Shown here: positions 17,795 to 26,301 of the stretch, in pieces
Layout: each line of letters opens with the position of its first letter
Numbering within the stretch: position 1 is the first letter of the stretch
Assembly (NCBI GenBank): GCA_022563535.1
Contig: JADFNE010000001.1
Location: 109,080 to 173,079 of the forward strand
Source of the DNA: Myxococcales bacterium
GTDB taxonomy: Bacteria; Myxococcota_A; UBA9160; UBA4427
Length of the DNA stretch: 64,000 nt
Reading direction: 5' to 3'
The notes under the pieces: generated by a model
Told to the model about the DNA's origin: nothing
The model's input: only the letters and a program-made list of their open reading frames with translations
Database searches by the model: none
Position numbers and translations under genes: made by a program

Positions 17795-19102
17795 ATGACG
17801 TTCCACAAGATTCCAAGAGCCGAGCGCGAGGCAGAACTCCTCGAGAAATGCGCGACCTATCTGCCGAGCGGCGTGCGCAACGCATCCTACAACCCCGACT
17901 ACATGATGGTGATCAAGCAGGCGAGGGGATCGCGCATTACAGACTGCTCGGGCAACGAATACATCGACTATCTATTGGGGTCCGGGCCCATGTTTCTGGG
18001 ACACGCCCATCCCGCGGTGTTGAAGGCGGTTGAGGAGCAACTTCAGCGCGGTACCTCGTATTTGATGGTCAGCGAATCCGCCATCGAGTTGGCGGAAGAA
18101 ATCGTCAATGCAGTCCCGTGTGCCGAACAGGTGAGCTTTCACAATTCTGGGAGCGAAGCCACCTTCTACGCCATGCGCGTGGCGCGGGCGTTTCGCAAGC
18201 GCGACAAGATTCTGAAATTTGAAGGGGCCTACCACGGCATGGGCGATTCGGCGCTCATGAGTACCCAATGGACCCAGGATCCCCCGGCCTTCCCCGAAGC
18301 GCATGCGGACTCTGCCGGAATTCCCGCATCGGCTCGGGGCGAAACCTTGATCGCGCCCTACAACGATTTCGAAACTTCCTGCGCCATCATCGAGAAGCAC
18401 GCCGACGAGCTGGCGTGCGTCATTGTCGAACCCATGCACCGCACGATTCCGCCGAAGCCGGGCTTCCTGCAGGGGTTGCGCTCGCTGACGACCCATCTCG
18501 AAATCCCGTTGATTTTTGACGAGGTGGTGACGGGGTTCCGCCTGGCCCTCGGTGGCGCGCAAGAACTCTACGGGGTGACACCCGATCTGTGCGCCATCGG
18601 CAAAACGATTTCGGGCGGTCATCCCTTCGGTGTTCTCTGTGGCAAGAGCGAGATGATGTCGATGGCCTCACCCATGCGCATATTGACGGGAGACTGGGCG
18701 CGATTGAGCGGCACCTTCAGCGGCAACCCCATCTGTTGTCGCGCCGCGCTCGCCATCATCGAAGAATTGAAGAAGCCCGGCTTCTACGAGACGGTGGAAC
18801 GCAAAGGCAACCGGCTGCGCGCCGGACTCGAGGATGCGTTGTCGCGTGCAGGGATACCGGCCCAGGTGATGGGTGAAGCCACGGTCTTTCAGCCCTGGTT
18901 CAGCGAGGAAGTCGTGGTCGACCACCGCTCGACCCTCGCGGCCAACTCGAGCCTGAATCTCCGCTTCATCGACCTGCTGCTCGACCGGGGGATCGTAAAG
19001 GCCCACGAGAAGTTCTTCATGTCCGCCGCCCACAGCGACGAGGACATCGACTACACGATCGAAGCGATCACGAGTGCGGCCGCTGAGTTGGCGGGGGCCT
19101 GA
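17795..19102 (+). CDS. Class III aminotransferase, glutamate-1-semialdehyde aminomutase-like
   Basis: 435 aa PLP enzyme. Motifs include the substrate/cofactor block HNSGSEATFYAMRVARAF, FDEVVTGFR (Asp contacting the PLP ring), and the Schiff-base Lys270 in AIGKTISGG. The layout is that of HemL-like aminotransferases, but gene context is not tetrapyrrole synthesis, so transamination of another amine or aldehyde is more likely. ATG 17795 gives GGTGA seven bases upstream; ATG 17789 is only two codons longer. It is the last gene of the rightward run and faces the thiolase gene, with a 19-base gap between their ends. Confidence 0.87.
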   Translation: MTFHKIPRAEREAELLEKCATYLPSGVRNASYNPDYMMVIKQARGSRITDCSGNEYIDYLLGSGPMFLGHAHPAVLKAVEEQLQRGTSYLMVSESAIELAEEIVNAVPCAEQVSFHNSGSEATFYAMRVARAFRKRDKILKFEGAYHGMGDSALMSTQWTQDPPAFPEAHADSAGIPASARGETLIAPYNDFETSCAIIEKHADELACVIVEPMHRTIPPKPGFLQGLRSLTTHLEIPLIFDEVVTGFRLALGGAQELYGVTPDLCAIGKTISGGHPFGVLCGKSEMMSMASPMRILTGDWARLSGTFSGNPICCRAALAIIEELKKPGFYETVERKGNRLRAGLEDALSRAGIPAQVMGEATVFQPWFSEEVVVDHRSTLAANSSLNLRFIDLLLDRGIVKAHEKFFMSAAHSDEDIDYTIEAITSAAAELAGA

Positions 19103-19121
19103 GCGAATTTCGGCGATCGAC

Positions 19122-20318
19122 TCAGGCGGCCTCGAACAAGGCCGCAAACCCCTGGCCGCCGCCAATGCACATCGTCACGATCCCGTATCGCTTCCCCTCG
19201 CGCTTCAGCTGGCGCAACAAGCTCCCGGTCATGCGTGAACCCGTCATGCCGAAGGGATGGCCGATGGAAATCGAGCCGCCCTGGGGATTCAGCACATCGT
19301 CGGGGATTTCGAGTTCGCGCTTGCAGTAGAGCAACTGGGAGGCGAAGGCTTCGTTGAGTTCGACAATGCCGATGTCGGCCATGGTCAGGCCGTGGCGCTT
19401 CAAAAGCTTTGGAACCGCGAAGACCGGACCGATGCCCATTTCTTCGGGGCCACAACCCGCGACTGCGCTGCCGCGGTAAATGCCCAGGGGTTCGATGCCG
19501 AGTTCCTTGGCCTTGCTGGCGGACATGAGCAAGGTCGAAGATGCGCCGTCGGAGAGTTGCGAGGCGTTGCCCGCGGTGACGGTCCCGCCGTCCTCGGGCT
19601 TCTTGAACACGGGTTTGAGGCCGCTCAGTCCTTCGAGGGTGGTCGTCGGTCGGTTGCACTCGTCGATCTCGAGCAGGAATTCTTCTTCGTAGGGGTCCTT
19701 GTCCTTCTGGATGACCTTGCGCGTCACCTTCAAGGGCGTGATTTCTTCGGCGATGTGGCCCTGTTCGACGGCCTTGGCGTAGCGCTGCTGGCTCTGCACC
19801 GCGTACTCGTCCTGGGCTTCGCGGCTGATGCCGTAGCGCTCGGCGACGATTTCGGCGGTGATGCCCATCGGATAGTAGAGGCCCGGAAAGCGCTCGGCGG
19901 CGGCGGCGTTGGCGAGCCGGGTCGTGTTCTGGCTGCCGTCCTGCATCATGGTGATGGTCTCGACTCCGGCGCCGATTGCAATGCTCGCCCCTTCATTGAT
20001 GATCGAGTGGGCGGCCATCATGATGGCTTGCGATCCCGATGAGCAGAAACGATTGACCGTCGTCGCGGCAACTTCCTTGGGCAGGCCCGCTGCGATTGTG
20101 GCGACGCGGGCGGTGTTCATCCCCTGACAACCTTCGGGAAAGCCACAGCCCACGATCACATCTTCGATTTCCAGCGGATCGAGGCCCTCGATCCCTTCGA
20201 CCACACTCCGGATCGTGTGCGCGAGGAAGTCCACGGGTTCGGTGTTGTTCAAGGAACCGCGATTTGCCTTGGCGAGGGCTGTGCGCTTGCTGTCGACAAT
20301 GACTGCTTCTTGGGTCAT
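19122..20318 (-). CDS. Thiolase (acetyl-CoA acyltransferase, FadA-like)
   Basis: 398 aa, full length. Catalytic residues are the nucleophile Cys92 (NRFCSSGSQ), His354 (GHPFGMTG) and Cys384 (CIGGGQG). The sequence is closer to degradative 3-ketoacyl-CoA thiolases than to short acetoacetyl-CoA synthases, judging from VNRFCSSG and NEAFASQ. It removes acetyl-CoA or propionyl-CoA in the last step of beta-oxidation. It may work with the paired acyl-CoA dehydrogenases at 34.9-37.1 kb. It is leftward, upstream of and co-directional with DoxX. Confidence 0.92.
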   Translation of the reverse strand: MTQEAVIVDSKRTALAKANRGSLNNTEPVDFLAHTIRSVVEGIEGLDPLEIEDVIVGCGFPEGCQGMNTARVATIAAGLPKEVAATTVNRFCSSGSQAIMMAAHSIINEGASIAIGAGVETITMMQDGSQNTTRLANAAAAERFPGLYYPMGITAEIVAERYGISREAQDEYAVQSQQRYAKAVEQGHIAEEITPLKVTRKVIQKDKDPYEEEFLLEIDECNRPTTTLEGLSGLKPVFKKPEDGGTVTAGNASQLSDGASSTLLMSASKAKELGIEPLGIYRGSAVAGCGPEEMGIGPVFAVPKLLKRHGLTMADIGIVELNEAFASQLLYCKRELEIPDDVLNPQGGSISIGHPFGMTGSRMTGSLLRQLKREGKRYGIVTMCIGGGQGFAALFEAA

Positions 20319-20466
20319 GGGGTTTCACTCCTCGGGAATTGAAATTGAGGGGAACAAGCATAACGCTTTGACTCCGAGCTGCCTGATGCAATGCCCGGGT
20401 TTCGCTGTTGTTTCGGGTGCGCCGCGCCAACGCGGTTCGGCGAACCTCGTCATTCCCGCAACCAAA

Positions 20467-20907
20467 CTAGAAGAGCATGTGGTCGAGCGAATAGGCGCCC
20501 GGGCCCAGCAGGACGATCACGAGGCAGATGGCCGCGAGGTTGACCACGTACTCTGCTCCCGGAGGTTCGTTGGTGATCAGATAACCGCAGCCTTTGTGGC
20601 CGAGTCGCGCAGCGACCATCATGGTGCCGATCAACAGGATGCAAGCAGGACGCGTCATGACTCCGAGTGCAATCGCCGTCCCACCGATGATCTCAGAGAG
20701 CATCGCCATGCGAGCCTGGACCGGTGCCATGGGGACGTTCAGGCTTTCGAGCCATTCGACGAAGCCCTCCATGTTTCCCGTTCCGACGACACCGAGCTTG
20801 CCGAGACCGTGTACGACGAAACAACTGCCGATGAAGACTCGCATGATCAAGATCGCCAGGTCGGTGATTTCCGGGCTGGTTTGGGTCAGTAGCGAAGCGA
20901 GATCCAT
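20467..20907 (-). CDS. DoxX-family membrane protein
   Basis: 146 aa, four predicted membrane helices. The family signature is visible in LIMRVFIGSCFVVHGLGKL near the N-terminus and in the ISEI/GG-x-A-x-A-L-G block in the second helix. DoxX-type proteins are small inner-membrane proteins, some linked to thiosulfate:quinone oxidation or redox stress; no specific role can be given here. ATG 20907 was chosen over the longer frame to 20955 because the latter adds a histidine-rich, non-membrane stretch, and GGAG lies upstream of 20907. Confidence 0.8.
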   Translation of the reverse strand: MDLASLLTQTSPEITDLAILIMRVFIGSCFVVHGLGKLGVVGTGNMEGFVEWLESLNVPMAPVQARMAMLSEIIGGTAIALGVMTRPACILLIGTMMVAARLGHKGCGYLITNEPPGAEYVVNLAAICLVIVLLGPGAYSLDHMLF

Positions 20908-21082
20908 GGGGTCGTGTTCTCCGTGTGCTCTATTCGTAGGTGGATGGGGTTGCAAAGGCCAGGGCGCGAGGATAGGCCGATAACGACAGCTCGCCGAGGG
21001 TGTCCCTTTCGGGTGCGGGGGTCGGCGATGATGGGGTGGGGCGGGGCTCGTTGCTCCAGATTCAGCAGCTGGACAAATGAAA

Positions 21083-21126
21083 GCGGGCGCAGTTCGCGCG
21101 GTAGAACCGCATGGAACTGCGCCCGC
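21083..21126 (-). terminator. Strong nested hairpin, probable terminator
   Basis: GCGGGCGCAGTTC (21083-21095) pairs perfectly with GAACTGCGCCCGC (21114-21126). Within the loop GCGGT (21098-21102) pairs with ACCGC (21106-21110), giving a two-storey hairpin. On the leftward strand it is followed by TTTCATTTG, a weak U-rich tail, so termination of leftward transcripts is the simplest reading. It is over 300 bases beyond the symporter stop. Confidence 0.55.
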
Positions 21127-21323
21127 TATTTCAACCGAGTCTCCGAAAACACATCACCATCTTCGGTAGCGACACGACTGACCGGGAAACCACAAAATCC
21201 TCCTCCAGACGAACAGTGTGGCGATCACGGATTTCGAAGCGGCCCCCTTCCCAAGGTTTGCTTCTCATAAAGGAAGTGGACGTGAGGGGTCTGGTGGTGT
21301 CACGAAATGTGGTCGGAAAGATG

Positions 21324-21412
21324 CATTTGTGGCAAAAATAACTTCAACAAACGCAAAAAAAACCAATTGGAGACAATCTTCACTACAGAATGTGTGTAAT
21401 TTGCCACAAATG
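21324..21412. repeat. 13-bp perfect inverted repeat built from TTTGnnnCAAA dyads
   Basis: CATTTGTGGCAAA (21324-21336) and its exact reverse complement TTTGCCACAAATG (21400-21412) are separated by 63 AT-rich bases. Each arm also contains its own small dyad, TTTG-3-CAAA. A run of eight A lies between them at 21355-21362. This could be a pair of operator sites or a long-loop RNA structure. Confidence 0.6.
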
Positions 21413-21450
21413 ATGCGTCATGCCATGCAACACAAACGGAGTTTCCGTTC

Positions 21451-23154
21451 TCAGCCGACAGCGGGTCCATCCCGGGGGAGTCGCATTTCGTCGACCATGC
21501 TCTGAATGGCGGCTTCTGGAGGCGGGGTGACGCGGCTGATCACAAGGGTCGTCACAAAGTTCAGCAGCATCCCAATCGATCCAATTCCCTCCGGGCTGAT
21601 GCCGAAGAACCACTGCGACGAGCCGGCTTCCGGTGCCAGCAGTTTGAAGTAGATGATGTAGCTGGCGGTGAACAGGATACCGACCAGCATGCCAGCGATC
21701 GCCCCCTGACGATTGGTTCGCTTGTCAAATACCCCAAGCACCAGCACGGGAAAGAAACTCGCGGCAGCCAGGCCAAAGGCGAATGCGACGACTTGTGCGA
21801 CGTATCCCGGCGGGTGAATGCCAAAGTATCCCGCGACGACGACCGCGAAGGCGGCTGAGATTCGCGCCGCCCGCAGTTCTTGCTTTTCGTTCAGATCCTT
21901 CCACATGAACGACTTCAATAGATCGTGGGAGATCGACGACGAGATCACCAGCAGCAGACCGGCTGCGGTGGACAGCGCTGCGGCCAACCCACCCGCCGCC
22001 ACCAATGCGATCACCCAGTTGGGCAAGCCGGCGATCTCGGGGTTTGCAAGCACGATGATGTCAGGGTCCACGTCGAGTTCGTTGATTTTTGGGTCGCCGT
22101 CCATGTTGATGATGCCGTCGCCGTTCTTGTCGTTGAACGAGATCAGCCCCGTCCGCTCCCAGCTGCGGAACCACTCCGGCACCTCGCTGTACGCGTGGCC
22201 ATTCAGGGTCTGGATCAAATTGACACGCGCGAAGCTCGCGACGGCCGGGGCGGTCGTGTAGAGGATGCCGATGAAGAGCAGGGCCCAGACGGCGCTCCAA
22301 CGGGCCGCGGCGGCGTTGCGCACCGTATAGAAGCGTACGATCACGTGAGGAAGCCCGGCGGTACCGACCATCAACGCCAGGGTGATCGCGAGCACGTCCA
22401 CCATGGACTTCTTGCCCCCCACCCAGGCCGCGGTGTATTCGGGAAGACCGAGGTCGCGTTGAATCGCGTCGAGGGTTTCGAGCAGATAGCGCCCCGCATT
22501 GGGGCCATCGCTGAGGGTGGCTCCAAAGCCAAGTTGCGGAATCCAGCTGCCCGTGAGCTGGTGGGAAATTGCGACTGCCGGAATCATGAAGGCGACGATC
22601 AACACGCAGTACTGGGCCACCTGGGTGTAGGTTATGCCGCGCATGCCGCCTACGACGGCGTACACGAACACGAGACCGACACCAATGAGGACCCCCGTGT
22701 CGACGGGTACCTCGAGAAAGCGCGAGAAGACCACGCCCACGCCGCGCATCTGGCCGGCGACGTAGGTGAATGAAATGAAGATCGCGCAAAAAACCGCGAC
22801 CACGCGCGCAAACTGAGAGTCGTATCGATCTCCCACGAATTCGGGCACGGTGAAGCGGCCGAATTTTCGCAAATAGGGCGCGAGCAGGAGTGCGAGCAGC
22901 ACGTAGCCTCCCGTCCAGCCCATCAGGTAGATGCCGCCCTGGTAGCCCATGAAGGAGATCAGCCCGGCCATGGATATGAACGAGGCTGCGCTCATCCAGT
23001 CGGCAGCGGTCGCCATGCCGTTGGCTACGGCGGGGACCCCTCGTCCAGCCACGTAGAAACTCGACGTGCTGGATGCCCGGCTCCAGATCGCAACGCAGAT
23101 GTAGAGCGCAAAGCTCAGGCCGACCGTGATGTACGTCCAGGTGAGGATGCTCAA
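21451..23154 (-). CDS. Sodium:solute symporter, VC_2705 subfamily
   Basis: 567 aa inner-membrane sodium/solute symporter with about 13 helices. The N-terminus FYVAGRGVPAVANGMATAADWMSAASFISMAGL is characteristic of the VC_2705 group related to acetate permease ActP. An extramembrane loop reads NDKNGDGIINMDGDP, an EF-hand-like acidic loop also seen in relatives. The probable substrate is acetate or another short carboxylate. TTG 23154 is the likely start: it lies 10 bases after the stop of the small DUF4212 gene and directly precedes the first conserved residues. Upstream frame extensions overlap that gene. Confidence 0.9.
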   Translation of the reverse strand: MSILTWTYITVGLSFALYICVAIWSRASSTSSFYVAGRGVPAVANGMATAADWMSAASFISMAGLISFMGYQGGIYLMGWTGGYVLLALLLAPYLRKFGRFTVPEFVGDRYDSQFARVVAVFCAIFISFTYVAGQMRGVGVVFSRFLEVPVDTGVLIGVGLVFVYAVVGGMRGITYTQVAQYCVLIVAFMIPAVAISHQLTGSWIPQLGFGATLSDGPNAGRYLLETLDAIQRDLGLPEYTAAWVGGKKSMVDVLAITLALMVGTAGLPHVIVRFYTVRNAAAARWSAVWALLFIGILYTTAPAVASFARVNLIQTLNGHAYSEVPEWFRSWERTGLISFNDKNGDGIINMDGDPKINELDVDPDIIVLANPEIAGLPNWVIALVAAGGLAAALSTAAGLLLVISSSISHDLLKSFMWKDLNEKQELRAARISAAFAVVVAGYFGIHPPGYVAQVVAFAFGLAAASFFPVLVLGVFDKRTNRQGAIAGMLVGILFTASYIIYFKLLAPEAGSSQWFFGISPEGIGSIGMLLNFVTTLVISRVTPPPEAAIQSMVDEMRLPRDGPAVG

Positions 23155-23164
23155 AGCAGGCGTC

Positions 23165-23440
23165 TCATTCGAAACCGTACTCGCGATCGAGTCGACGCAT
23201 GCCGATCGCGTAGACCAATACGAGGACGAAGAAGACGTAGATCGATCCCTGTTGCGCAAACCAGAAGCCCAGCGGGAAACCGCCGAGATGGAACCGATTC
23301 AAGGGTTCGACAAAGACGATCCCCAGTCCAAAGGGCACGCTGAACCAGACCGCCAACAGCGTGGCCATCAGGCGAAGATTCGCTCGCCAGTAAGCCTTGG
23401 CCTGTTCCGACTCGTGGCCCGGCTCCGATGCTTCCGTCAC
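23165..23440 (-). CDS. DUF4212 small subunit of the adjacent symporter
   Basis: 91 aa with two hydrophobic segments (about 24-46 and 58-80) and the DUF4212 signature AYWRANLRLMATLLAVWF near residues 16-33. Genes of this family are almost always directly upstream of VC_2705-type sodium symporters, as here, and are thought to form a small partner subunit. The tight junction with the symporter gene suggests translational coupling. The first 15 residues are acidic. Confidence 0.92.
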   Translation of the reverse strand: MTEASEPGHESEQAKAYWRANLRLMATLLAVWFSVPFGLGIVFVEPLNRFHLGGFPLGFWFAQQGSIYVFFVLVLVYAIGMRRLDREYGFE

Positions 23441-23544
23441 TCCACCCCCCCCTCGCGCCCTGCGCTTCAGTAGCCGCAGATTGAACTGAAGGCGAGGGAA
23501 TCGGTCAAGCCGTGTAGTTTTCGTTCGAGCCAGGTTTCTCTGGC

Positions 23545-23823
23545 TCAGTCGTGATTCCAGTACCTCGCGCCACGGTATGCAGACCAGACCGATGCTGCGT
23601 GAATCAGGATGCCCGGCACCAGGATGGCCCAGTAGCCAAAGCTGGCCGCCAGAAACCAGATCGCGCCAGCGGCCAGCCGGCCGTTGTAGACCTGCCCCAA
23701 GCCGGGGATCAACACCGACAGCACCGCTGCAATTCCGGGCATTGGGCTGCGCCGGACGCGAGGTCGGTCTTCGTACTTGTAGTCGTACTCATGGTCGAAG
23801 TCGTGATCGCAGTAGTTGTCCAT
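23545..23823 (-). CDS. TM2-like small membrane protein
   Basis: 92 aa. An acidic, tyrosine/histidine/aspartate-rich N-terminus (about 1-28) precedes two or three hydrophobic segments. LSVLIPGLGQVYNGRLAAG (about 39-57) matches the PGLGQ-(F/I/V)-YNG motif of TM2-domain and related small membrane proteins. Function in bacteria is unknown. ATG 23823 was chosen because the longer frame adds residues with no membrane or motif character. It lies downstream of the 2OG oxygenase gene, same strand, 123 bases apart. Confidence 0.72.
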   Translation of the reverse strand: MDNYCDHDFDHEYDYKYEDRPRVRRSPMPGIAAVLSVLIPGLGQVYNGRLAAGAIWFLAASFGYWAILVPGILIHAASVWSAYRGARYWNHD

Positions 23824-23946
23824 GAAGAGGGGTGACGCAAGCCGCGTGCCCAACTCGCGCGCACTTGGGTGCGCTCTAGCCGCTTGAAAGAGCGCTAGAA
23901 GGTGCAATGGAGATCCGACACTGCAGGCTCATCGCTGCAGTGCGGT

Positions 23947-24726
23947 CTACTCAGCATCATGAAAGATCACCCCCAGCGCAATCCGCTCACCGTGACGAAC
24001 CCGACTGACCCCATGCTTCATGACTGCCCGATACGCGCCACGTCCCCCGATGATCGGTCGAAACTGATTCGCAAAAATCAGTCCCTCGCCTCGACACAAC
24101 GTCAACGCTTCCACGCGAGTTTGCTGCCGCGGTCGCTGTTCACCAATCAAGAACTCGCCGCCCGAAAATACCGGCTTCTCATCAACCGGTGATGCCGAGA
24201 GCAGGCAAGCCAGCTGAAGTGGAAACGCGACTGCACCATAAACGTCTTGATGCATGCAGTTGAATCCATCGGCCTCGTAATGCAGCAACAAGGGAGTCGG
24301 CCGATGTTGACCCTCGCGATGACACTTCGCCAGGAACGGCGCGAGCCGCGATGGGTATCGCTCCTTCCGCTTCAACGCATCGTTCCAATCGTTCGCAACC
24401 CGCGCCAGGCGCGAATAGACATGGGTGCGCAAGGTGCGTACAAGGGCCGGAAGCGGGTTGGCGAAATATCGATAGCTCCCCTCGCCATAGCGACGGGGGC
24501 CCATTTCGATGAAGCTGCGAAAACGATCGCGTTCTGGATAGAGCGAGATCAGTTCATCGCATTGGACACGGGTCAAGAGTCCGGGAAGCCGGGCGTAGCC
24601 CTGGGCGTCGAGGGAAGCACGCACGGCCGCCCAGTCGTAACCGGCAATCCGCCCGAGCAGCTCCTCTCGAGGACTACCCGATTCCGTGCTCGCCTTGAAG
24701 CGAGTTCGCTTCGATGAAATGGACAC
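23947..24726 (-). CDS. 2-oxoglutarate/Fe(II)-dependent oxygenase
   Basis: 259 aa, of the Oxygenase-NA (DUF2086-like) family. Iron ligands are His159 and Asp161 in MHQDVYG and probably His238 in KHGVSRV, with Arg248 in GERIALGVIFHD placed to bind 2-oxoglutarate. It should hydroxylate a substrate using O2; relatives have been discussed as nucleic-acid or protein oxygenases, but the target is unproven. GTG 24726 follows AGGGCG. The gene stands between the osmolyte transporter and the TM2-like gene, all leftward. Confidence 0.85.
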   Translation of the reverse strand: MSISSKRTRFKASTESGSPREELLGRIAGYDWAAVRASLDAQGYARLPGLLTRVQCDELISLYPERDRFRSFIEMGPRRYGEGSYRYFANPLPALVRTLRTHVYSRLARVANDWNDALKRKERYPSRLAPFLAKCHREGQHRPTPLLLHYEADGFNCMHQDVYGAVAFPLQLACLLSASPVDEKPVFSGGEFLIGEQRPRQQTRVEALTLCRGEGLIFANQFRPIIGGRGAYRAVMKHGVSRVRHGERIALGVIFHDAE

Positions 24727-24816
24727 CGCCCTAGTAAACCCGATGGGAGATCTCCTCGATGGGCCCGACTCGCCCGAATCGGACCTCTCATTTGTGGCCG
24801 TTGCCCTCGACTGGGA

Positions 24817-26301
24817 CTATTCGGAAGAAACTTCCCAACCGAGCCAGCGCTCGACGTAGCTGAAGAGACTCTGCACCAGCAGGGCGAGCAGCGCAGCGGG
24901 AATCGCGCCTTCTAGAATCAGTGCGGTGTCGTCGAGGCGAATGCCGGTCAGAATTGGCTGGCCGTAGCCTCCGGCGCCGATCAGCGCGGCCAGCGTCGCG
25001 GTGCCCACGTTGATGACCGCGGCTGTCTTGATGCCGGCCAGGATTGAATGGCTGGCAAGGGGTATTTCGATCCAGGCTAGGCGACGACTTCTGGGCAAGC
25101 CCAGAGCGAGGGCCGAATCGCGCAGCGCGGGATCGATCCCGGTGAGTCCGGCGTGGGTGTTTCGTACGATCGGAAGCAGGCTGTAGAGAAACAGCGCCAC
25201 CACTGCGGGTTTGGCGCCAATGCCGAACAACGGAATCATGAAAACGAATAGTGCCAGGGACGGGAGTGTCTGAAGAACTCCACTGATTGCGAGTACGGCG
25301 GTGCCAAGGGCCGGGAATTGGGCGCCGGCAATTCCCAGCGGGATCGCGACCGCGATCGCCGCCGACAGAGAGAGGGTGACCAACGTCAAGTGTTCGAGGG
25401 TCGTTCGCGCGATCCGGGTAAAGCGTGTGTCGGTCTCGCTCTGGGTCGTGACGCCGAGAAACTCAGCGGCGGCAACGGCTTCGCTCTTGCGCTCCAGTTT
25501 GACCCTCGCGTTCATTGCGATCATCGAGTCTGCGGAGATCGCGCCCGACAACGAAGCCAGGGATCGAAGTAGCGCTGGAGAACGCACTGCCAAATCTCGG
25601 CGGTAGATGAACAGTGCTTTGTACTCCGGGAAGTAGCGACGATCGTCTTTCAGGACGGCGAGGTCGTAGTACGCGATGTCGGCGTCCGTGCTGTAGAGAT
25701 CGATGGCGTCGATGTCGCCACTTTCGAGCGCGCGATAGGCGAGGTCGTGGTCCATCCCCCGAACAAAATCCGGCGCCAGGCCGTATCGGTTGGCGAGTCC
25801 CGGCCAACCATCCTCGCGATCCATGAATTCGTTGCTAAAGCCGAATCTGAGTTGTGGATGTCGTGCGAGGTCGCTGATCTTCACCAGGCCCAGCGCGCGT
25901 GCCTTGGCTTTCAGAATCCCGATCGCGTAGGTGTTTTCGAATCCCAGCGGTGCCAAGGCAGCCAGATCAAATTCTTCTAGCGCCCTCGAGAGATCGTCGT
26001 GGGATTCGATCGAAGAAGCGTTGGTGGCGAGCAACTCGTAGATCAGGGTGCCGGTGTATTCCGGGTAGACATCGATCTCTCCCCGCCGCAAGGCTTCGAA
26101 GAGAATTCGGCTCCCCCCGAGTTCTCGCCGATGTGCGATCGCAATACCATCTCGCTCGGCTGCAATTCGCGCGAGTTCGCCGAGTACGACGGATTCGGTA
26201 AACGACTTGGAGCCGACGGTAAGCTCCGTCTTGCCTGCCGCGCCTGCCGTGGACCCGGCCAGCGCGATGGTGCAGGCCAGGCTGAATGCGATTCGTTTCA
26301 C
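24817..26301 (-). CDS. Osmoprotectant ABC transporter: fused binding protein and permease
   Basis: 494 aa. A signal peptide and an OpuAC-type glycine betaine/choline binding domain occupy about 1-270 (GSKSFTESVVLGELA; GEIDVYPEYTGTLIYELL). A permease domain with five to six helices follows at about 300-490, with the ABC-contact loop around ALALGLPRSRRLAWIEIPLA. Uptake of quaternary amines for osmotic protection is the likely role. Known fusions in this family usually put the permease first; here the binding domain leads, so it reaches the periplasm through its own signal. The GTG start overlaps the stop of the ATPase gene (GTGA), indicating tight coupling. Confidence 0.9.
   Translation of the reverse strand: MKRIAFSLACTIALAGSTAGAAGKTELTVGSKSFTESVVLGELARIAAERDGIAIAHRRELGGSRILFEALRRGEIDVYPEYTGTLIYELLATNASSIESHDDLSRALEEFDLAALAPLGFENTYAIGILKAKARALGLVKISDLARHPQLRFGFSNEFMDREDGWPGLANRYGLAPDFVRGMDHDLAYRALESGDIDAIDLYSTDADIAYYDLAVLKDDRRYFPEYKALFIYRRDLAVRSPALLRSLASLSGAISADSMIAMNARVKLERKSEAVAAAEFLGVTTQSETDTRFTRIARTTLEHLTLVTLSLSAAIAVAIPLGIAGAQFPALGTAVLAISGVLQTLPSLALFVFMIPLFGIGAKPAVVALFLYSLLPIVRNTHAGLTGIDPALRDSALALGLPRSRRLAWIEIPLASHSILAGIKTAAVINVGTATLAALIGAGGYGQPILTGIRLDDTALILEGAIPAALLALLVQSLFSYVERWLGWEVSSE

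Larger units (their letters stand above)
20908..21450. other. 543-base intergenic region with two structured inverted repeats
   Basis: No convincing gene. The right half (about 21310-21430) is distinctly AT-rich. Two dyads are annotated separately: a hairpin at 21083-21126 and an inverted pair at 21324-21412. The region lies downstream of the leftward symporter gene and upstream of leftward DoxX, so it should hold the end of one transcript and the promoter of the other. Confidence 0.6.
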
